This document shows positions 32,316 through 44,295 of a stretch of 64,000 nt of DNA, in pieces. The notes beneath the pieces were generated by a model. It was not told the origin of the DNA. It made no database searches and saw nothing but the letters and a program-made list of their open reading frames with translations. Within the stretch, counting starts at the first letter, position 1. Each line of letters begins with the position of its first letter. The DNA is from Artocarpus heterophyllus (taxonomy: Eukaryota; Streptophyta; Magnoliopsida; Rosales; Moraceae): the NCBI GenBank assembly GCA_025403435.1, contig CM046347.1:25246597-25310596 (forward strand), given 5' to 3'. Position numbers and translations under genes: made by a program.

Positions 32316-32820
32316 CAGAATCTATGACCCAAATGTCACTGGATTCCTCAACCAAACAAGTTTCTAAATATAGAAGATCACACCTACCTCCTTTGGAAAG
32401 GAAGTCCTTGCAATGCTTCTTGATATGCCCGACCTTCCCACAGAAGAAGCACTTAAGCTTCTTTGGGTGGTTCTTCTTCTTCTTCATGCTCTTGGTGCTA
32501 GCAGGAATAGAAGACTTCCTGTTCTTGGCCCGTTGTATCTTTCCATTCCCAGAGTTGAGATTGGAACTAGAAGCAGCTGCCATGTTGGCCTCACCACCCG
32601 CAGGAGACTCCCTGATCAGCTGTTCGAACTCCTGTAACTGTTTCATCAGTTTTGTTAAGTTCATATCCTCTCTATTGCTTAAATTAAATGTAGCTCTAAA
32701 TAGAATAAATTCCTTTGACAAAGCCTCCAAGACCGTAGTCATCTGAGTTTCAGCATCGATGTCGGCTCCATTGGTTCAAGCCTCAGTGAGGTAACCCATG
32801 ACCAACATCATATGCTCCAT
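32251..32820 (-). pseudogene. Element E gag C-terminus, nucleocapsid and protease start
   Basis: The frame 32251-32742 reads ILFRATFNLSNREDMNLTKL (Gag end), a Lys-rich stretch, the intact zinc knuckle CFFCGKVGHIKKHC, and the protease active site DSGATN. The N-terminal Gag and the start codon are absent: TGCTCC at 32818 is joined to ATCACAACTTTAC of the leader. The protein has no obvious way to be started, so E would depend on another copy. Confidence 0.9.
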
Positions 32821-32821
32821 C

Positions 32822-34354
32822 ACAACTTTACAACGATAATTCCCAACTCAGAATTCAACAAGTTCCTAGGGGAGTCATGCCAAATTCAATCAGGAACAAA
32901 GATCCCCTTCTGATTAATATATGCCATCCAGGACCCGTATAATCCAGCATATATTAATAATTATTTCTTTGGCTATTAATTTTATTAACAGAGCTCCTAG
33001 GGGAGGTTAATAATAAAATTAGCGTGAGTGTATAACCATCTTTTTAATATTTTATCCATGATTTACAATCCCCACCTAGGGGTGTGCAACCATAAATCAT
33101 GCTAAAATACCTTATCCTCTTAGAGATCCAATCTGGTACGTGATAGAAATCCCTTCCTAGGGGTCGGGACCACCATGTTCTGCCTATGGACCAACGATGG
33201 AGGCCTTAGGTCCTCTCTTTGAAAACTTTATCCCACTCAATCTTTTGAAATCAAGGTTTTATTTTAAGAATATGCATGAACAATTTTAATATGAGCGGCA
33301 CTCCCTATTCTTTATGACATGTTATCAATATACATGGCAAATCATATCATAATGCAGACAAGCAAAGCAATTAAGCAAAGCTACAAGCAAAATAATAAAT
33401 AATCATAATATTATGGCTCCACCCTCGAGAATAAAAAACTAAGATTACAAGAGAATAATCGAGACATATTATCGATTCTTCATCCTTGAATCCTCAAGCT
33501 ATATCCTTCTTCATGTAATACCCATCTTCAAGTCTTCAATCCCGTATGAATCGAATGCTTCATATTTTTGGCCATATCCAAATTTAATATCTCTCAGAAT
33601 TGTCCCAAAAATAAAATTAAAACTACACCTTTTTTGGAAATTTTCCAACTCTCGGTCGGCAGGCCAATCTAGGTGATCGGCCTACCGATCCATAAAAGTT
33701 TGGCCTGTCGAACTAGAAGTTCGGCCTACTGCCAGAGCCTCTTGATTTCTGCCCTACTGACGGCCTGTCGAACCTCACGTCTAGCTTGATGATCTGTGAC
33801 CATCGGCCTGTCGAACTGGTGTTTCGGCATGCCGACCGAGCAGAAATCTCCCATTCCAGTAAATATAATTTTTAATGCAATTCACCAATTCTATTTTTAA
33901 CAATTCAAAAACATAAAATTAGAGACTCAGGAAATACCTAGGAGCGCCATCATCATTCTTCTAGATCCAACTTCTAAATCCGTCTTCTCGATCTGTATTT
34001 TCTAAATAATTATTTAATTAACAAATTCTTACAAAATTTAAAATTAAATAATAATTCCTAGACGGAGATGATAGTCCGCCATCTAATTACATGAAAAACT
34101 TAGATACACATTCTAACCTCTAAGGAACCATAACCGATATAAATTAATCAATTAATAAATAATTAAATAACCATTTAATCAACCATAATTAATTAATGAA
34201 CATTCACCATATAATTCATAACAACATATATAATATATAGAAACCTAGAGTGTCAACTCTCTATAAAATTAAATTCAAGCATAGGAGAGATTAAGATCAC
34301 AAAATTTATACATATAGTACGATCACAAACTTGTAAATTTATGTAAAAAACTTG
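32822..34354 (-). other. Element E leader with hairpin array
   Basis: Untranslated. CCTAGGGG occurs at 32865, 32996, 33075 and 33156 (spacing 131, 79, 81), as in A. A perfect 12-bp inverted repeat (32913-32924 and 32947-32958) lies between the first and second. Phased 12-mers follow at about 33655-33840. Confidence 0.8.
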
Positions 34355-34367
34355 GCTCTGATACCAA
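34355..34367 (-). other. Primer-binding site of element E
   Basis: The minus strand reads TTGGTATCAGAGCC, intact, next to the LTR end at 34369. Confidence 0.88.
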
Positions 34368-34368
34368 T

Positions 34369-36379
34369 TGTTGAAAAAATAGTAAGCAGTAAAATTTTAA
34401 AAATTTTACATTAGAATATTTTCTAAAACACAAGTTTGACATGCTATATGTATAAATTAACCAAATCTTACTAACCTTTGTATGTCGAAGAACCCTCGCA
34501 AAATGTGAAGAGAAGTAACATTTTAGAAGAACCTCAACCAACTGGTCTTCTTTGCTATTCTCTATCCATGACCGAAGTGAGTGTGGGCTCACACGTACAA
34601 CTATTCCACTAGGTGACTCTCCATCCAACCAATTGAGAGAACCCAAAGCAAGTGTTCATGATTTGTGAACAAAAGCTCTCAGGGAGTTTTCAGATTCTCA
34701 CTTGCAGAGTATCACTCTTAATCTCTCAATTGATCTAAATAACTTGTGTGACTTACCCCTTATTTATAGACGTTGGGTCTAGGGTTACTCCTTATCAAAT
34801 TAGGTCTCAAAAATTTGAATCAGAATCAAATTCGGATCAATGTTGGATGAAATCTGTGTGAAAATGTGTGATCTTTTTACTACGCGATAGGTAGGCCGAA
34901 CTTGCCCCATCGGCAGGCCGAACCTGAGGATTGGCATGCCGAACTGTCGATAAAAAATCTCAACGAATCTTTTATTTTCCACCTGAGATTCTATAGGATA
35001 AAGTCTTAGTTTTAATTCAAATTACCCAATAAAAAAGTTATCTAATTAAAACAACTTTATCTATACAATCTCTAAGAAAATAAATGAATTTCCAATAATT
35101 CTACAAGTTTATCTTGATCTAATTTATCCAAAATTAAACCAACCGATAAACAGACAAGAATTATCCGATCCCAATAATTCAACAAGTTTATCTTTAATTA
35201 ATTATATCACAAAATTAATTAAACCGATAAACAGACATGAATTATTTGATTCTTCCAAATTTCAACCAATCTGATAAATCCGACATAAGTTACCAATTAT
35301 TGGAAAAGCACACTGTGTCGTTATAGGATGTTGTGAGCTAGCAAAGGGGACCAAATGGACCTATATAGTTCAAGCTCCTGATAATTACGAAACCCAAAAT
35401 CACAGATATATATTTCATAATTATCAACTCCAACGCTACCCACTAAAAGCTTCGAGTTACACTCTCAAACTATATAGAATTATGAAGCCCGTATAGCTAA
35501 GTCTCTATGACATATCATAGTCTATCATATCCCCATATGATAATCCATAATTGGCTTAAGGACAAGTTCTGTCTTACTTTCCTGATTATTTTATCTTACG
35601 TTCCATTATCTCACCATCAGAAAACTTACCATTCAAAGATAGTATACCATTCGGTTATACATATGTATCCAAATGGTTGAGCGCTCTAGTTTTCAAATTA
35701 TAGGATAATGTATATAAGAGGATATCATTACTCCTGAAGAGGAGTTATGGATTCCAAATCTATGAATAACAAGTCTACGCTATCAAGAGTCATGCCTCCA
35801 ACATACCAGTCATGCATACCACTATTAAGATGTGGGTGTCACCCTTTGGTACATCAAAGGCATAAGTCAAGACAAAAGGCCCACTATTCATCTCAAGATT
35901 AAGATATAATACAAATGATTATCTAAAGTGAATCGATTTGCTGAGACAAAATTATTAATCCAAATCAATTCACTTTATGTCCCGATCCAACATATTTTCA
36001 TCTATGACAACGTGCCAATGTTTTTATTCTTGTAGTCCACCTTTAATGGTCAAGACAAATCATCTCCTAATTGGGATATAGACAACATAACAATCTTTAC
36101 ATGAATAAACTGCTCAACTTTATTCCCTCAATTACGGATCTTATGTTTTAGACCATCACCTTAAGAATCGTGTCTTCCTCATCATCTTTCCATCATATGC
36201 CCAATTCTTAAAGGTTTAGACCATGAGTCTCAGACTTTTGTTTACTTAACATACATTCAATAAATATAAACATAAAGAGGACAAGATTTGGTATATAAAT
36301 AATAAATAGATTCTTTATTAATAAAAATGTCTCTAAAAACTTATTACATTTTTACTCCTTAGGGCATACATGTCTAACA
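34369..36379 (-). repeat. 5' LTR of element E, right edge of the tandem array
   Basis: Complete LTR of about 2.0 kb (TGTTGA to TCTAACA). Flanking bases are CATAT on the right; the left edge of the whole array (15232-15236) has TGACC, so the outer flanks do not match as a target duplication. A 107-codon frame starting in the transcribed part (34323-34646) is a candidate upstream frame only. Confidence 0.92.
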
Positions 36380-37549
36380 CATATGTCCCACTAGTGCAAG
36401 TCACCCTATCATCTCGACATACCAACTTTGAGGTGTCCTTCTAGCTATTTTTGTAATGTGTCCAAGTTCTTTGCTAGCCTTGATAATTTTTGTTGAGATA
36501 GTCATTCCTTGACCTCAATCTCATGTTTATTAAGACATATGGCACGATCTCAATAATGGTGACAAATCCCCAAAAATATGCCTCGTTTTCTTTGTTGCCC
36601 CTTAGGATTTTGAGGAAATTACCTTTTAGGTTTTTCCAAGGGATTGCATGTCTTTAATTGCGACTTAATGTGATGTTTTCCTAGAGGTATTGCTATATTT
36701 CTCGTGTTATAGACTAGACAATATAATGATTATTTTCAAATTTCAAATTTAAATTTTGACCCATTTAATTTTTCTCTTCTTTCTCCCAACTATCATTTTA
36801 ATCAAAATATCATGTATTTTTTTTTATTTCTCTAATTTAACCTATAGATAGTAGATATGAATTTCACTTTTTTACTTTTCTTCTTTGTCACACTTTGACT
36901 AGGGCTCTCTTCTTTTCCCTCAATCCCATTGTCACCTTGTTCTTATTGCTTCCTTAAAGTTCTACATTCTTTTTCTTGGCTTCTATTTTATTTTCCTTTA
37001 GGATTGCGCCTTGTGTGATATATCATTTTCTCTTGTGATGATGTTTCTCCCATCAACTGTTTATGCCTCTATACTAGTGAGTAAACTTCTTTCTTCAATG
37101 GTTTCTTTTGTGCATTGTTCTCCTGCCTCAAAATTCTTTTCTTTGGTTTCTTGCATGAATGGGGCTTCTATGATTTGTTTGGATTTAGATGATTTTGCCA
37201 ATCTTGCTTCTATTTTGATCAATTTCATGTTTTCTTCTCACCTCTTTCTTGGTTTTTTTAATGAATTTTCTCCTTCTTTTTCTGTCTTGGTCCTCCATAG
37301 TTATGGCCATTCCTTTATTTTAATTGAATTATCTTTTCTCCCAATCATGACTCTTACTTAGTCAACAAGTTCCTCTTAAATTTCAGCACTTAATAACCTC
37401 CATTTTGGGTAATGTGGTCATTTTTCCTTTATAACTTATGGGTCCTATTTTTATTCTTAAATTGGTTGATCTTGACTTCTTAGATCAAGCTATACTCTTG
37501 GTTTGACTCCTAATAGTGCCCATAGGTCGATCTCGATGGCTGATAAATG
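36380..37549. other. Unassigned, possibly old coding relic
   Basis: No recognised gene. A 116-codon + strand frame at 37011-37361 is hydrophobic and T-rich; the minus strand over the same bases reads as a hydrophilic Lys/Glu-rich stretch between stops, so the + frame may be antisense. Neither is supported. I see no LTR terminus. Confidence 0.4.
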
Positions 37550-39415
37550 AAATAGATATGTTGGGCCTCCAAAGGACCATCCAAGGAAGCTCCATTGGAT
37601 CTTGTTGCATTTCAAGAACAACTTATTTTCAATCTCCCTAAGGGTATTGGAATTCACCACCTCCCTAAAGACATCAACTAGTAGGAATGGAAAGGGTGAC
37701 AATGGTGACAAGATAGTGTTGTCTTACTCTCACTTACATCTTTTGGGTTGTCCTCTGTATTTGTTGATCCATACTTTCTCTATGTTTTCAAACCTTCACC
37801 CGATGCAACTTAATTAGGGCTAGTAATTTTAGACACGACATGATGACACGCTATGAAAACGATACGAGATAAACGAGTTTGGACTGCACATTTATTAATT
37901 CAGCTATAAATGGGTTGGCATGAATAACACAAAAATAAATAGGTTGGATTCGTGCTAGCACGTTTAACATGCTTTAACATGTTTAATTAAACGGGCCATA
38001 AATGTGTCGATACAACATAGCATGGCCCACCCATTTATAGCACATTTAAACTTAAAAATAAAAATATTTGAAATATTTGTAGTTTTTTCTTTTATTTTTT
38101 AAATTTTTAGTTAACTGGGTCATAAACGTGCCACATACGTGTTTTTATTATGTCAACTCATCACTGTCTGTTTAGTAATCATGTTAATTGTGTCATACAG
38201 TGTTACATATGCCATAGGCGAGTCGTGTTTGTGTTTGTATTTCAAGCACGTGTGTTAATCGTGTCGTGTCATGCTTGTATTCAGCTTAATCGTGTTGTGC
38301 TGTAATCGTGCTGATACAAACACGACTCGTAACACAAATTGCCAGCCCTAAACTTAATTCTAATGGAATGAGCATTTTAACGGGTGTTTGTATCTTGAAC
38401 CTTCATCATGACATATGCTCCAATTAACACTCTTAGGTGTTATCAACTCTATTCAATGTGCGGCCTTGCTTAACACTTGCTACATAAAGTTATGTGCCGG
38501 TGTTCGAATATTTAGGAAAATTTTCTTGAATAATAGTTGTTTAGCTGATAATCTTTTCACTATTAGAGGTTAGTGAAATCCTAGCTTTAGGACTAAGTTT
38601 TACTTTCCTCATAACATTTCCTTTTTATTACAACTGTTCAAAGGCTAAATCCATTAAGTGTTGGGGAGAGTCACATAAACAAAGTTGTGCATGACCTACT
38701 CATGAACAAACCTCCTTATAATTTGCCTAAACTTCTAAAATCAAGGTCAACTGTAAACTTGGGAAAGTCTCTGCAAGAGTTGGGTGATGACATTGTGTAC
38801 AAACACCACCCCCCCGCAAACAATAATGCATTAAGGAGGCTTTATGAAATCAAATTTTTAGGGGTTCTAGCTGTCGCTCCTCAAGACATTGCTCGGGTGC
38901 GAAGCAAAAAAGAAGAAGAGGCAAAGGTTCCTTAAAAGCATCAACCACCACCGTAAAGAGTTATTTTGTAGGTGTCCACTGTTGTATTGACAAGCCAATC
39001 TCCCAATGATTTAGGTAGCTCGAGCAAACCCTTTTTCAACAACAAGTCATGGTCAAGTTATGGTGGGTCTCAAGAACATTCCCACTTGGTTGAGGAGACT
39101 AACTTCAACGGCCTTTTTGATGGGTCTTTTTAACTTACTTTCATCTAAAGAACTTTTCTTTGCAACCGAGGGAGATCAGAACGAAGACACCCAGTTAAGA
39201 ATCCAATTGAACTCGTTCCTCTAGCATCAGCTTATACTATGGCCCTACCACCCATCTCTGATTATAAGAATGCTCTTGTTCAGGCTACTACATATAGTGA
39301 TGAAAGGCCAATGGATGATGAAGAGCCATCAAGGAATATGAGGCCTCAATCTTCCCACCTTTTTGGAGATATTTATGAAGCTATAAGGAAAGAAGACTAG
39401 GTAGCAGGAAGATTC
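37550..39415 (+). pseudogene. Relic of a plant transposon-type gene (gypsy-type transposon domain-like), split by a MITE
   Basis: The + strand frame 37602-37817 (GCPLYLLIHTFSMFSNLHPMQLN) resembles the plant 'putative gypsy type transposon' domain, which has the pattern FPL..F...L....l.P.QL.pN.w..L. The frame stops inside the MITE, but the sequence right of the MITE (38359 on) continues the same frame, with SNGMSILTGVCILNL. Further right are open stretches at 38687-38935 (Lys/Glu-rich end) and about 39180-39413 (acidic, ending IYEAIRKED). Family assignment is from memory of the pattern and is tentative. The right end is cut by LTR fragments. Confidence 0.45.
37815..38350. mobile_element. hAT-type MITE, 536 bp
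   Basis: Ends are TAGGGCTAGTAATTT on the left and, inverted on the right, TAGGGCTGGCAATTT. It is flanked by AACTTAAT on both sides (37807-37814 and 38351-38358), a perfect 8-bp target duplication as hAT elements make. The interior is rich in CGTGTCGTGT-like and CACGAT repeats typical of this group and has no transposase. It sits within the relic gene at 37550-39415. Confidence 0.93.
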
Positions 39416-39433
39416 TAGCCATACTTAGCCCTT

Positions 39434-40648
39434 ATTGTATTGTATCTTAATCCTGAGATGGATAGTGGGCCTGTTGTCTCGACTTGTGTCTTTTGATGTA
39501 CCAAAGGGTGACTCCCACATCTCAATAGTAGAATGCATGCCGGTACGTTGGAGGCATGACTCTTGATAGTGTAGACTTGTTATTCATAGATATGGAATCC
39601 ATAGCTCCTCTTTAGGAGTAATGATATCTGCTTATATGCGTTATCTTGTAATTGGAAAATTGGAGCGCTCAACCATTTGGATACATAGGTGTAACCGAAT
39701 GGTATACTATCTTTGGATGGTAAGTTTTCCAATGGTGAGATAATGGAACGTAAGATAAAAATAATCGGGAAGGTAAGACAGAACTTATCCTTAAGCCGCT
39801 TATGGATTATCATATGGGGATACAATACACTTTGATATGTCATGGAGACTTAGCTATACGAGCTTCGTAATTCTATAAAGTTTGAGAGTGTAGCTCCAAG
39901 CTTTTAGTGGAGTAGCGTTGGAGTTGACAATTGTGAAATGTATATATGGGATATTGGGTTTCATAATTATCATGAGCTTGAACTTTATGGGTCCATGTTG
40001 GTCCCTTTTGCTAGCTCACAACATCCTGTAATGACACGGCATGCTTTTTCAATAATTGGTGACTTATATCAGATTTATCAAATTGGTTTAAAATTTGAAA
40101 GAATCAAATAATTCATGTCTGTTTATTGGTTGAATTAATTTTGTAATAAAATTAATTTAAGATAAACTTGTTGAATTATTAGGATCGGATAATTCTTGTC
40201 TTTTTATCGGTTGATTTAATTGGATAAATTAAATCAAGATAAACTTGTAGAATTATTGTAAATTGATTTATTTTCTTAGAGATTATCTTGATAAAGTTTG
40301 TTTTGATTAGATAACTTCTCTATTGGGTTATTTGAATTAAAACTGAGACTTTATCCTATAGAATCTCATGTGGAAAATAAAAGATTCGTGGAGATATTTA
40401 CGCGGCCATTTTGCCTGCTGATCTACTTGTTTGGCCTGCCAATTGGGCATGTTCGGCCTGTCGATCAGCGAGAGATAAGATTACGCATTTTCACACAGAT
40501 CTTATCAGATATTGATCCGAACTTGATTCTGTTTCGAGTTTTTGAGACCTGATCTAATAAAGACTGACCCTAGGACCAATCGCTATATAAAGGGAGTAAG
40601 TCTCATGAGTTAGTTAGATCAATTGAGAGATTAAGAGTGATACTCTTT
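39434..40648 (+). repeat. Copia LTR fragment (middle part)
   Basis: Similar to 252-1485 of the first LTR, from TATTGTATCTTAATCCTGAG to GATTAAGAGTGATACTCTT. Includes 12-mers at about 40400-40470 and a TATATAAAGGG box near 40582. Both LTR ends are missing. The antisense 87-codon frame recurs at 39580-39843. Confidence 0.9.
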
Positions 40649-40652
40649 TGGA

Positions 40653-41533
40653 TGTTCATATTGGTTGAATGTATATTAAGCAAACAAAAGTCTAAGATTG
40701 TTAGTCTAAACATTTAAGAATCAAGAATATGATGGACATATCATGCGAAAGACATGATTCTAAAGGTAATGGTCTAAATCATAAGATCTGCGATTGAGGG
40801 AATAAAGTTGGGCACTTTATTCATGCTAAGATTGTTATGTTGTCTATATCCTTGACGAAAGACGGCTTGTCTTGGCCATCGAAGTTGGACTCCACGAGTA
40901 GAAACATTGGTACATTATCATAGGTAATGATGTGTTAGATCAGGACATAAAATGGAATTGATTTGGATTAATAATTCCATCTGTGCAAATTAATTCACTT
41001 TAGATAATTATATGTGTTGTATCTTAATCCTAAAATGATTGATAAGTCGCTATCTTGTCTTATGCTTTTGATGTACCAAAGGATGATATCTTGACTTTGT
41101 GATGGTATGCATACTGGTATGTTGTAGATATGACTCTTGATAGCGTAGAATTATTATTCATAGATATGGAATCTATAACTCCATTGGTGGAGTCAATGAT
41201 ATTCTCTTATATGCATTATTTGATAATTGAAAAACTTGAGCGCTCAACCATTTGGATACATAAGTGCAACTGAATGGTATACTGTCCTTTGATGGTAAGT
41301 TTTCCAATGGTAAGATAACGGAATGTAAGATAAAAATAATCAGGAAGGTAAGATGGAATTTATTCTTAAGTCGATTATGAAACACTCTTCTCTTCATTGA
41401 TTGCTAGAGCTCTTTGGCATACAAAGGTTAGTAAGATCTAATTAATTTATGTATATAGCATGTTAAACTTATGTTTTGAAAATACTCCGATTTAAAATTT
41501 ATAAAATTCCATTGCATACTTGTTTTTCCAATA
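40653..41533 (+). repeat. Second, internally deleted copia LTR fragment
   Basis: Begins inside the LTR (GTTCATATTGGTTGAATG, corresponding to about 62047) directly after the first fragment, runs to about 41386, then jumps to the 3' end region (CTCTTCATTGATTGC ... GGTTAGTAAGATC) and ends near 41533 as CCAATA. It is more diverged than the first fragment. Confidence 0.82.
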
Positions 41534-41574
41534 ATCGAGTCTAAAGATAAAAATCCTTGGAAAAGAGAATGAGC

Positions 41575-43415
41575 TAAAAAGCATGACGACCCTAATATGG
41601 ATGAATGTATTCAAGAAGAAACACAAAATGAGATAAATCAAGAGACTTTTGATGTTGACCAAAACCTAAAAAGTTTAGAAAATCTAAAATCTCTATCAAT
41701 TATGTAAATACAAGAGGATTGTGGAATTGGAATAAAATAGAGGATATTAATGAAAAAATTACTTACGCAATGGCATGTGTCATTGAAAGTGAGGATATGA
41801 ACAAGGGTCAGTTACTGAGTATAAAAATAGTCACGATTGGACTAAATGGAAAGATACTACGTAGGCTAAATGAATCTGCTTAATAAGGGTAAAGTTTTTG
41901 GACATTTTATTCTTACATCTAAAGCTGTAAACCTATAGGATATAAGTGGGTTTTTGCATGGAAACTCAAATCAGAAAAATGAGTTCGTGATGTACAAAGC
42001 TTGACTTGTTGCACAAGGTTTCTTGCAAAGACCTGGAATCGATTATGAAGAAACATATTCTCCAGTAATTGATAAAATTATGTTTAAATATCTAATCAGC
42101 CTACCATTTTTTGAAAATTTAGAAATGCGTCATATGGATCTTGTTAAAGCTTACTTGTACAGATCACTTAATAGTGATATTTATATGAAAATCCCTAAAG
42201 GACTTAAAATGTCTGAAGCATCAAGTTCAAAACCCAAAGAAATGTATTCGATCAAGTTACAGAGATCATTGTAGGGGTTGAAGTAATCCATACGCTTGTG
42301 GTGTAATGTTTAGGAGAATATTTATTAAAAAAAGAATATGAAGATAATCCTATGTACCCATGTATTTTTATTAAGAAAACAACATCTGCATATGTGACTA
42401 TTGTTGTCTATGTTGATGACTTAAACATCATTGCAACTTATAAATAAATTCTTGAGACAATGACATACTTAAAGGAGGAATATGAAATGAAAGACCTTGG
42501 AAAAGCACATATTGTCTTGGTTTACAGATTGAGTTTTTACAATGTGGAATACTTTTGCATAAATCAAATTATACCGAAATGGTCTTAAAACATTGTAATA
42601 TGGACAAAACGAAACCTTTAGCTACCCTAATAGTAAACAGATCATTCAATGTGAAAATGAATCCATTTCATCCTTATGAATATAATGAAGAGGTTATTGA
42701 TCCTAACGTATCATACCTAAGTGCAATCGGAGCTCTTATGTATCTTGCTCATTGTACAAGACCAGGTATTGTTCTCCTGTTAACTTATTAGCAAGATTTA
42801 GCTTAGCTCCTACATGGAGACATTAAAATGGAATTAAGCCTATATTTTATCTTTGAGGAACAATTGACTTAGGCTTATTTCATCCCAAAGGATCAAAACA
42901 AGGACTAATTTGTTATACAGATGTAGGCTATTTGTCATATACACTTAAAGCTAGATCTCAGATTAGATATGTATTCAAAAGTGGAGACAATGCGATCTCT
43001 TGACATTCATAAAAGCAAACACTAGTTGCTACTTTATCAAATCATGCTGAAGTTATCAAACTCCATGAAGCGAGTCGAGAATATGTGTGGTTGAGGTCCA
43101 TGACTCAACATATCCAAGCCACTTGTGTATTACCACTCAATAAGGATCCAACATTACTATTTGAAGACAACAACGCATGTGTCACTCAAATGAAGGAAGG
43201 ATATATCAAGAGCAACAGAACAAAACACATACCCCAAAAATTCTTTTCATTCACCCAAGGAATTGAAAAGAAAAAGATATTAATGTCAAATGCATTTGTT
43301 TAAGAGAGAACTTTGTAAATCTGTTCATAAAGGCACTTCCCACATCAACTTTCATACAACATGTACACAATATTGGGATGCATCATTTGAGAGATTTGTA
43401 AAGAACAACTAATGT
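41575..43415 (+). pseudogene. Copia element H, reverse transcriptase and RNase H relic
   Basis: A different copia lineage on the + strand. Readable blocks: DWTKWK region near 41837; GIDYEETYSPV (42035); DLVKAYLYRSLNSDIYMKIPKGLKM (42140-42210); the catalytic VYVDDLNII at 42406-42430; MKDLGK (42488); YLSAIGALMYLAHCTRP (42715-42770); RNase H with ARSQ, SNHAEV and WLRSMTQHIQATC (43085), FEDNNACVTQMKEGYIKSNRTKHIP (43160-43230). Many frameshifts separate them. Gag, protease and integrase are absent; the left side abuts the LTR fragments. Confidence 0.88.
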
Positions 43416-43631
43416 CAACTTGAGGGGGAGTTTATACCTACTGTACTCTTTTTCCCTTGTTATGGTCTTGTCCTATGGGGTTTTCCTAGTAAGGGTTTTA
43501 ACGAGGCAGCATGGAGAACTTATACAAGAATGAAGTACTATTTTTCTCTTCACTATGGTTTTTGTCCTATTGGGTTTTTCCTAACAAAGGTTTTAATGAG
43601 GCATCATAAATTGTGGACATCCAAGGTGGAG
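43416..43631 (+). other. 3' untranslated region of H with tandem repeat and polypurine tracts
   Basis: A purine tract, TTGAGGGGGAG, occurs at 43421. Two copies of TGTCCTAT.GGGTTTTCC... start at 43469 and 43563 (94 bp apart), a known hallmark of the 3' end of one group of plant copia elements. The functional polypurine tract is probably CCAAGGTGGAG just before the LTR. Confidence 0.65.
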
Positions 43632-43948
43632 TGTTATAAACTTGTTCAAGAAGGAAATGTTAGAAACTTATCAAAGAAGGATAGATGTCTACCAATAAGC
43701 TTCGTGAAAATAAGGATCCTAGGTAAATCATAACAATTGATGATGCAAGCGATAGTGTCATAGGTAAATAGTACTAGTAAATAGTGTTGTAAATTTTTCT
43801 ATAAATTCTCCCTCCCTTACTCATTCATAATATACCTTTCCTTCATAATAAGCAATATATTCTCTCTCTATTTCTCTCCCTAAGAATTCTCTCTAAAATT
43901 CTTTTAGTTTCATAATTTTAGTCCCACATTTTCTTAGTTTTCATAACA
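43632..43948 (+). repeat. 3' LTR of element H
   Basis: About 317 bp, from TGTTATAAACTTG to CATAACA, with a TATA-like CTATAAATTC near 43800 followed by pyrimidine-rich CTCTCTCTATTTCTCTCC, a common layout in short copia LTRs. Confidence 0.75.
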
Positions 43949-44295
43949 ATATTAGATTTCTTTCTTGCAAAGAATTGTAACTTCATTGATTTATTCCAGA
44001 CGCTTTCTTCAAAATCCTATTCTTTTCTAAGTGTACGTGTTGGAACTCTCCTTTCATAGCTAGACTGCCACATATGAATGTTGTTAACTGGCTTTTATCT
44101 TTTTGATGATGCTGCCTCCCATAGGTACTTCCATGCGACAATAAACGAGGGTTAATGTAATCATCCCTTAATATTTTGATTCCATAAAGAGAAGGACAAA
44201 AAATGGTGGGTTTTTTTGCCCAACATTAAAAAACTATGTTATTTGTTTCACATTGAAAATAAAAATCAAATGCATATAGTTATTTAAATCTAATC
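43949..44295. other. Gap between H and gypsy I, nothing recognised
   Basis: I see no gene and no repeat terminus here. Confidence 0.5.

Larger units (their letters stand above)
27256..36379 (-). mobile_element. Copia element E, gag start deleted
   Basis: Minus strand: 5' LTR 36379-34369, primer-binding site, leader, nucleocapsid, protease, integrase, reverse transcriptase, RNase H, polypurine tract, 3' LTR 29240-27256. About 500 bp are missing at 32818-32822 relative to element C (20879-21382), removing the gag start codon and N-terminal Gag. Pol is the best preserved in the window but still has frameshifts. Confidence 0.92.

Noticed and set aside
36380..36405. TCCCACTAGTGCAAG after the right LTR of E, as a possible polypurine tract of a third tandem element
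   Set aside because: The bases resemble the tract only loosely and no RNase H sequence follows.
37011..37361. 116-codon hydrophobic + strand frame
   Set aside because: Composition follows from T-rich DNA; the opposite strand looks at least as protein-like. No start context or homology that I can name.
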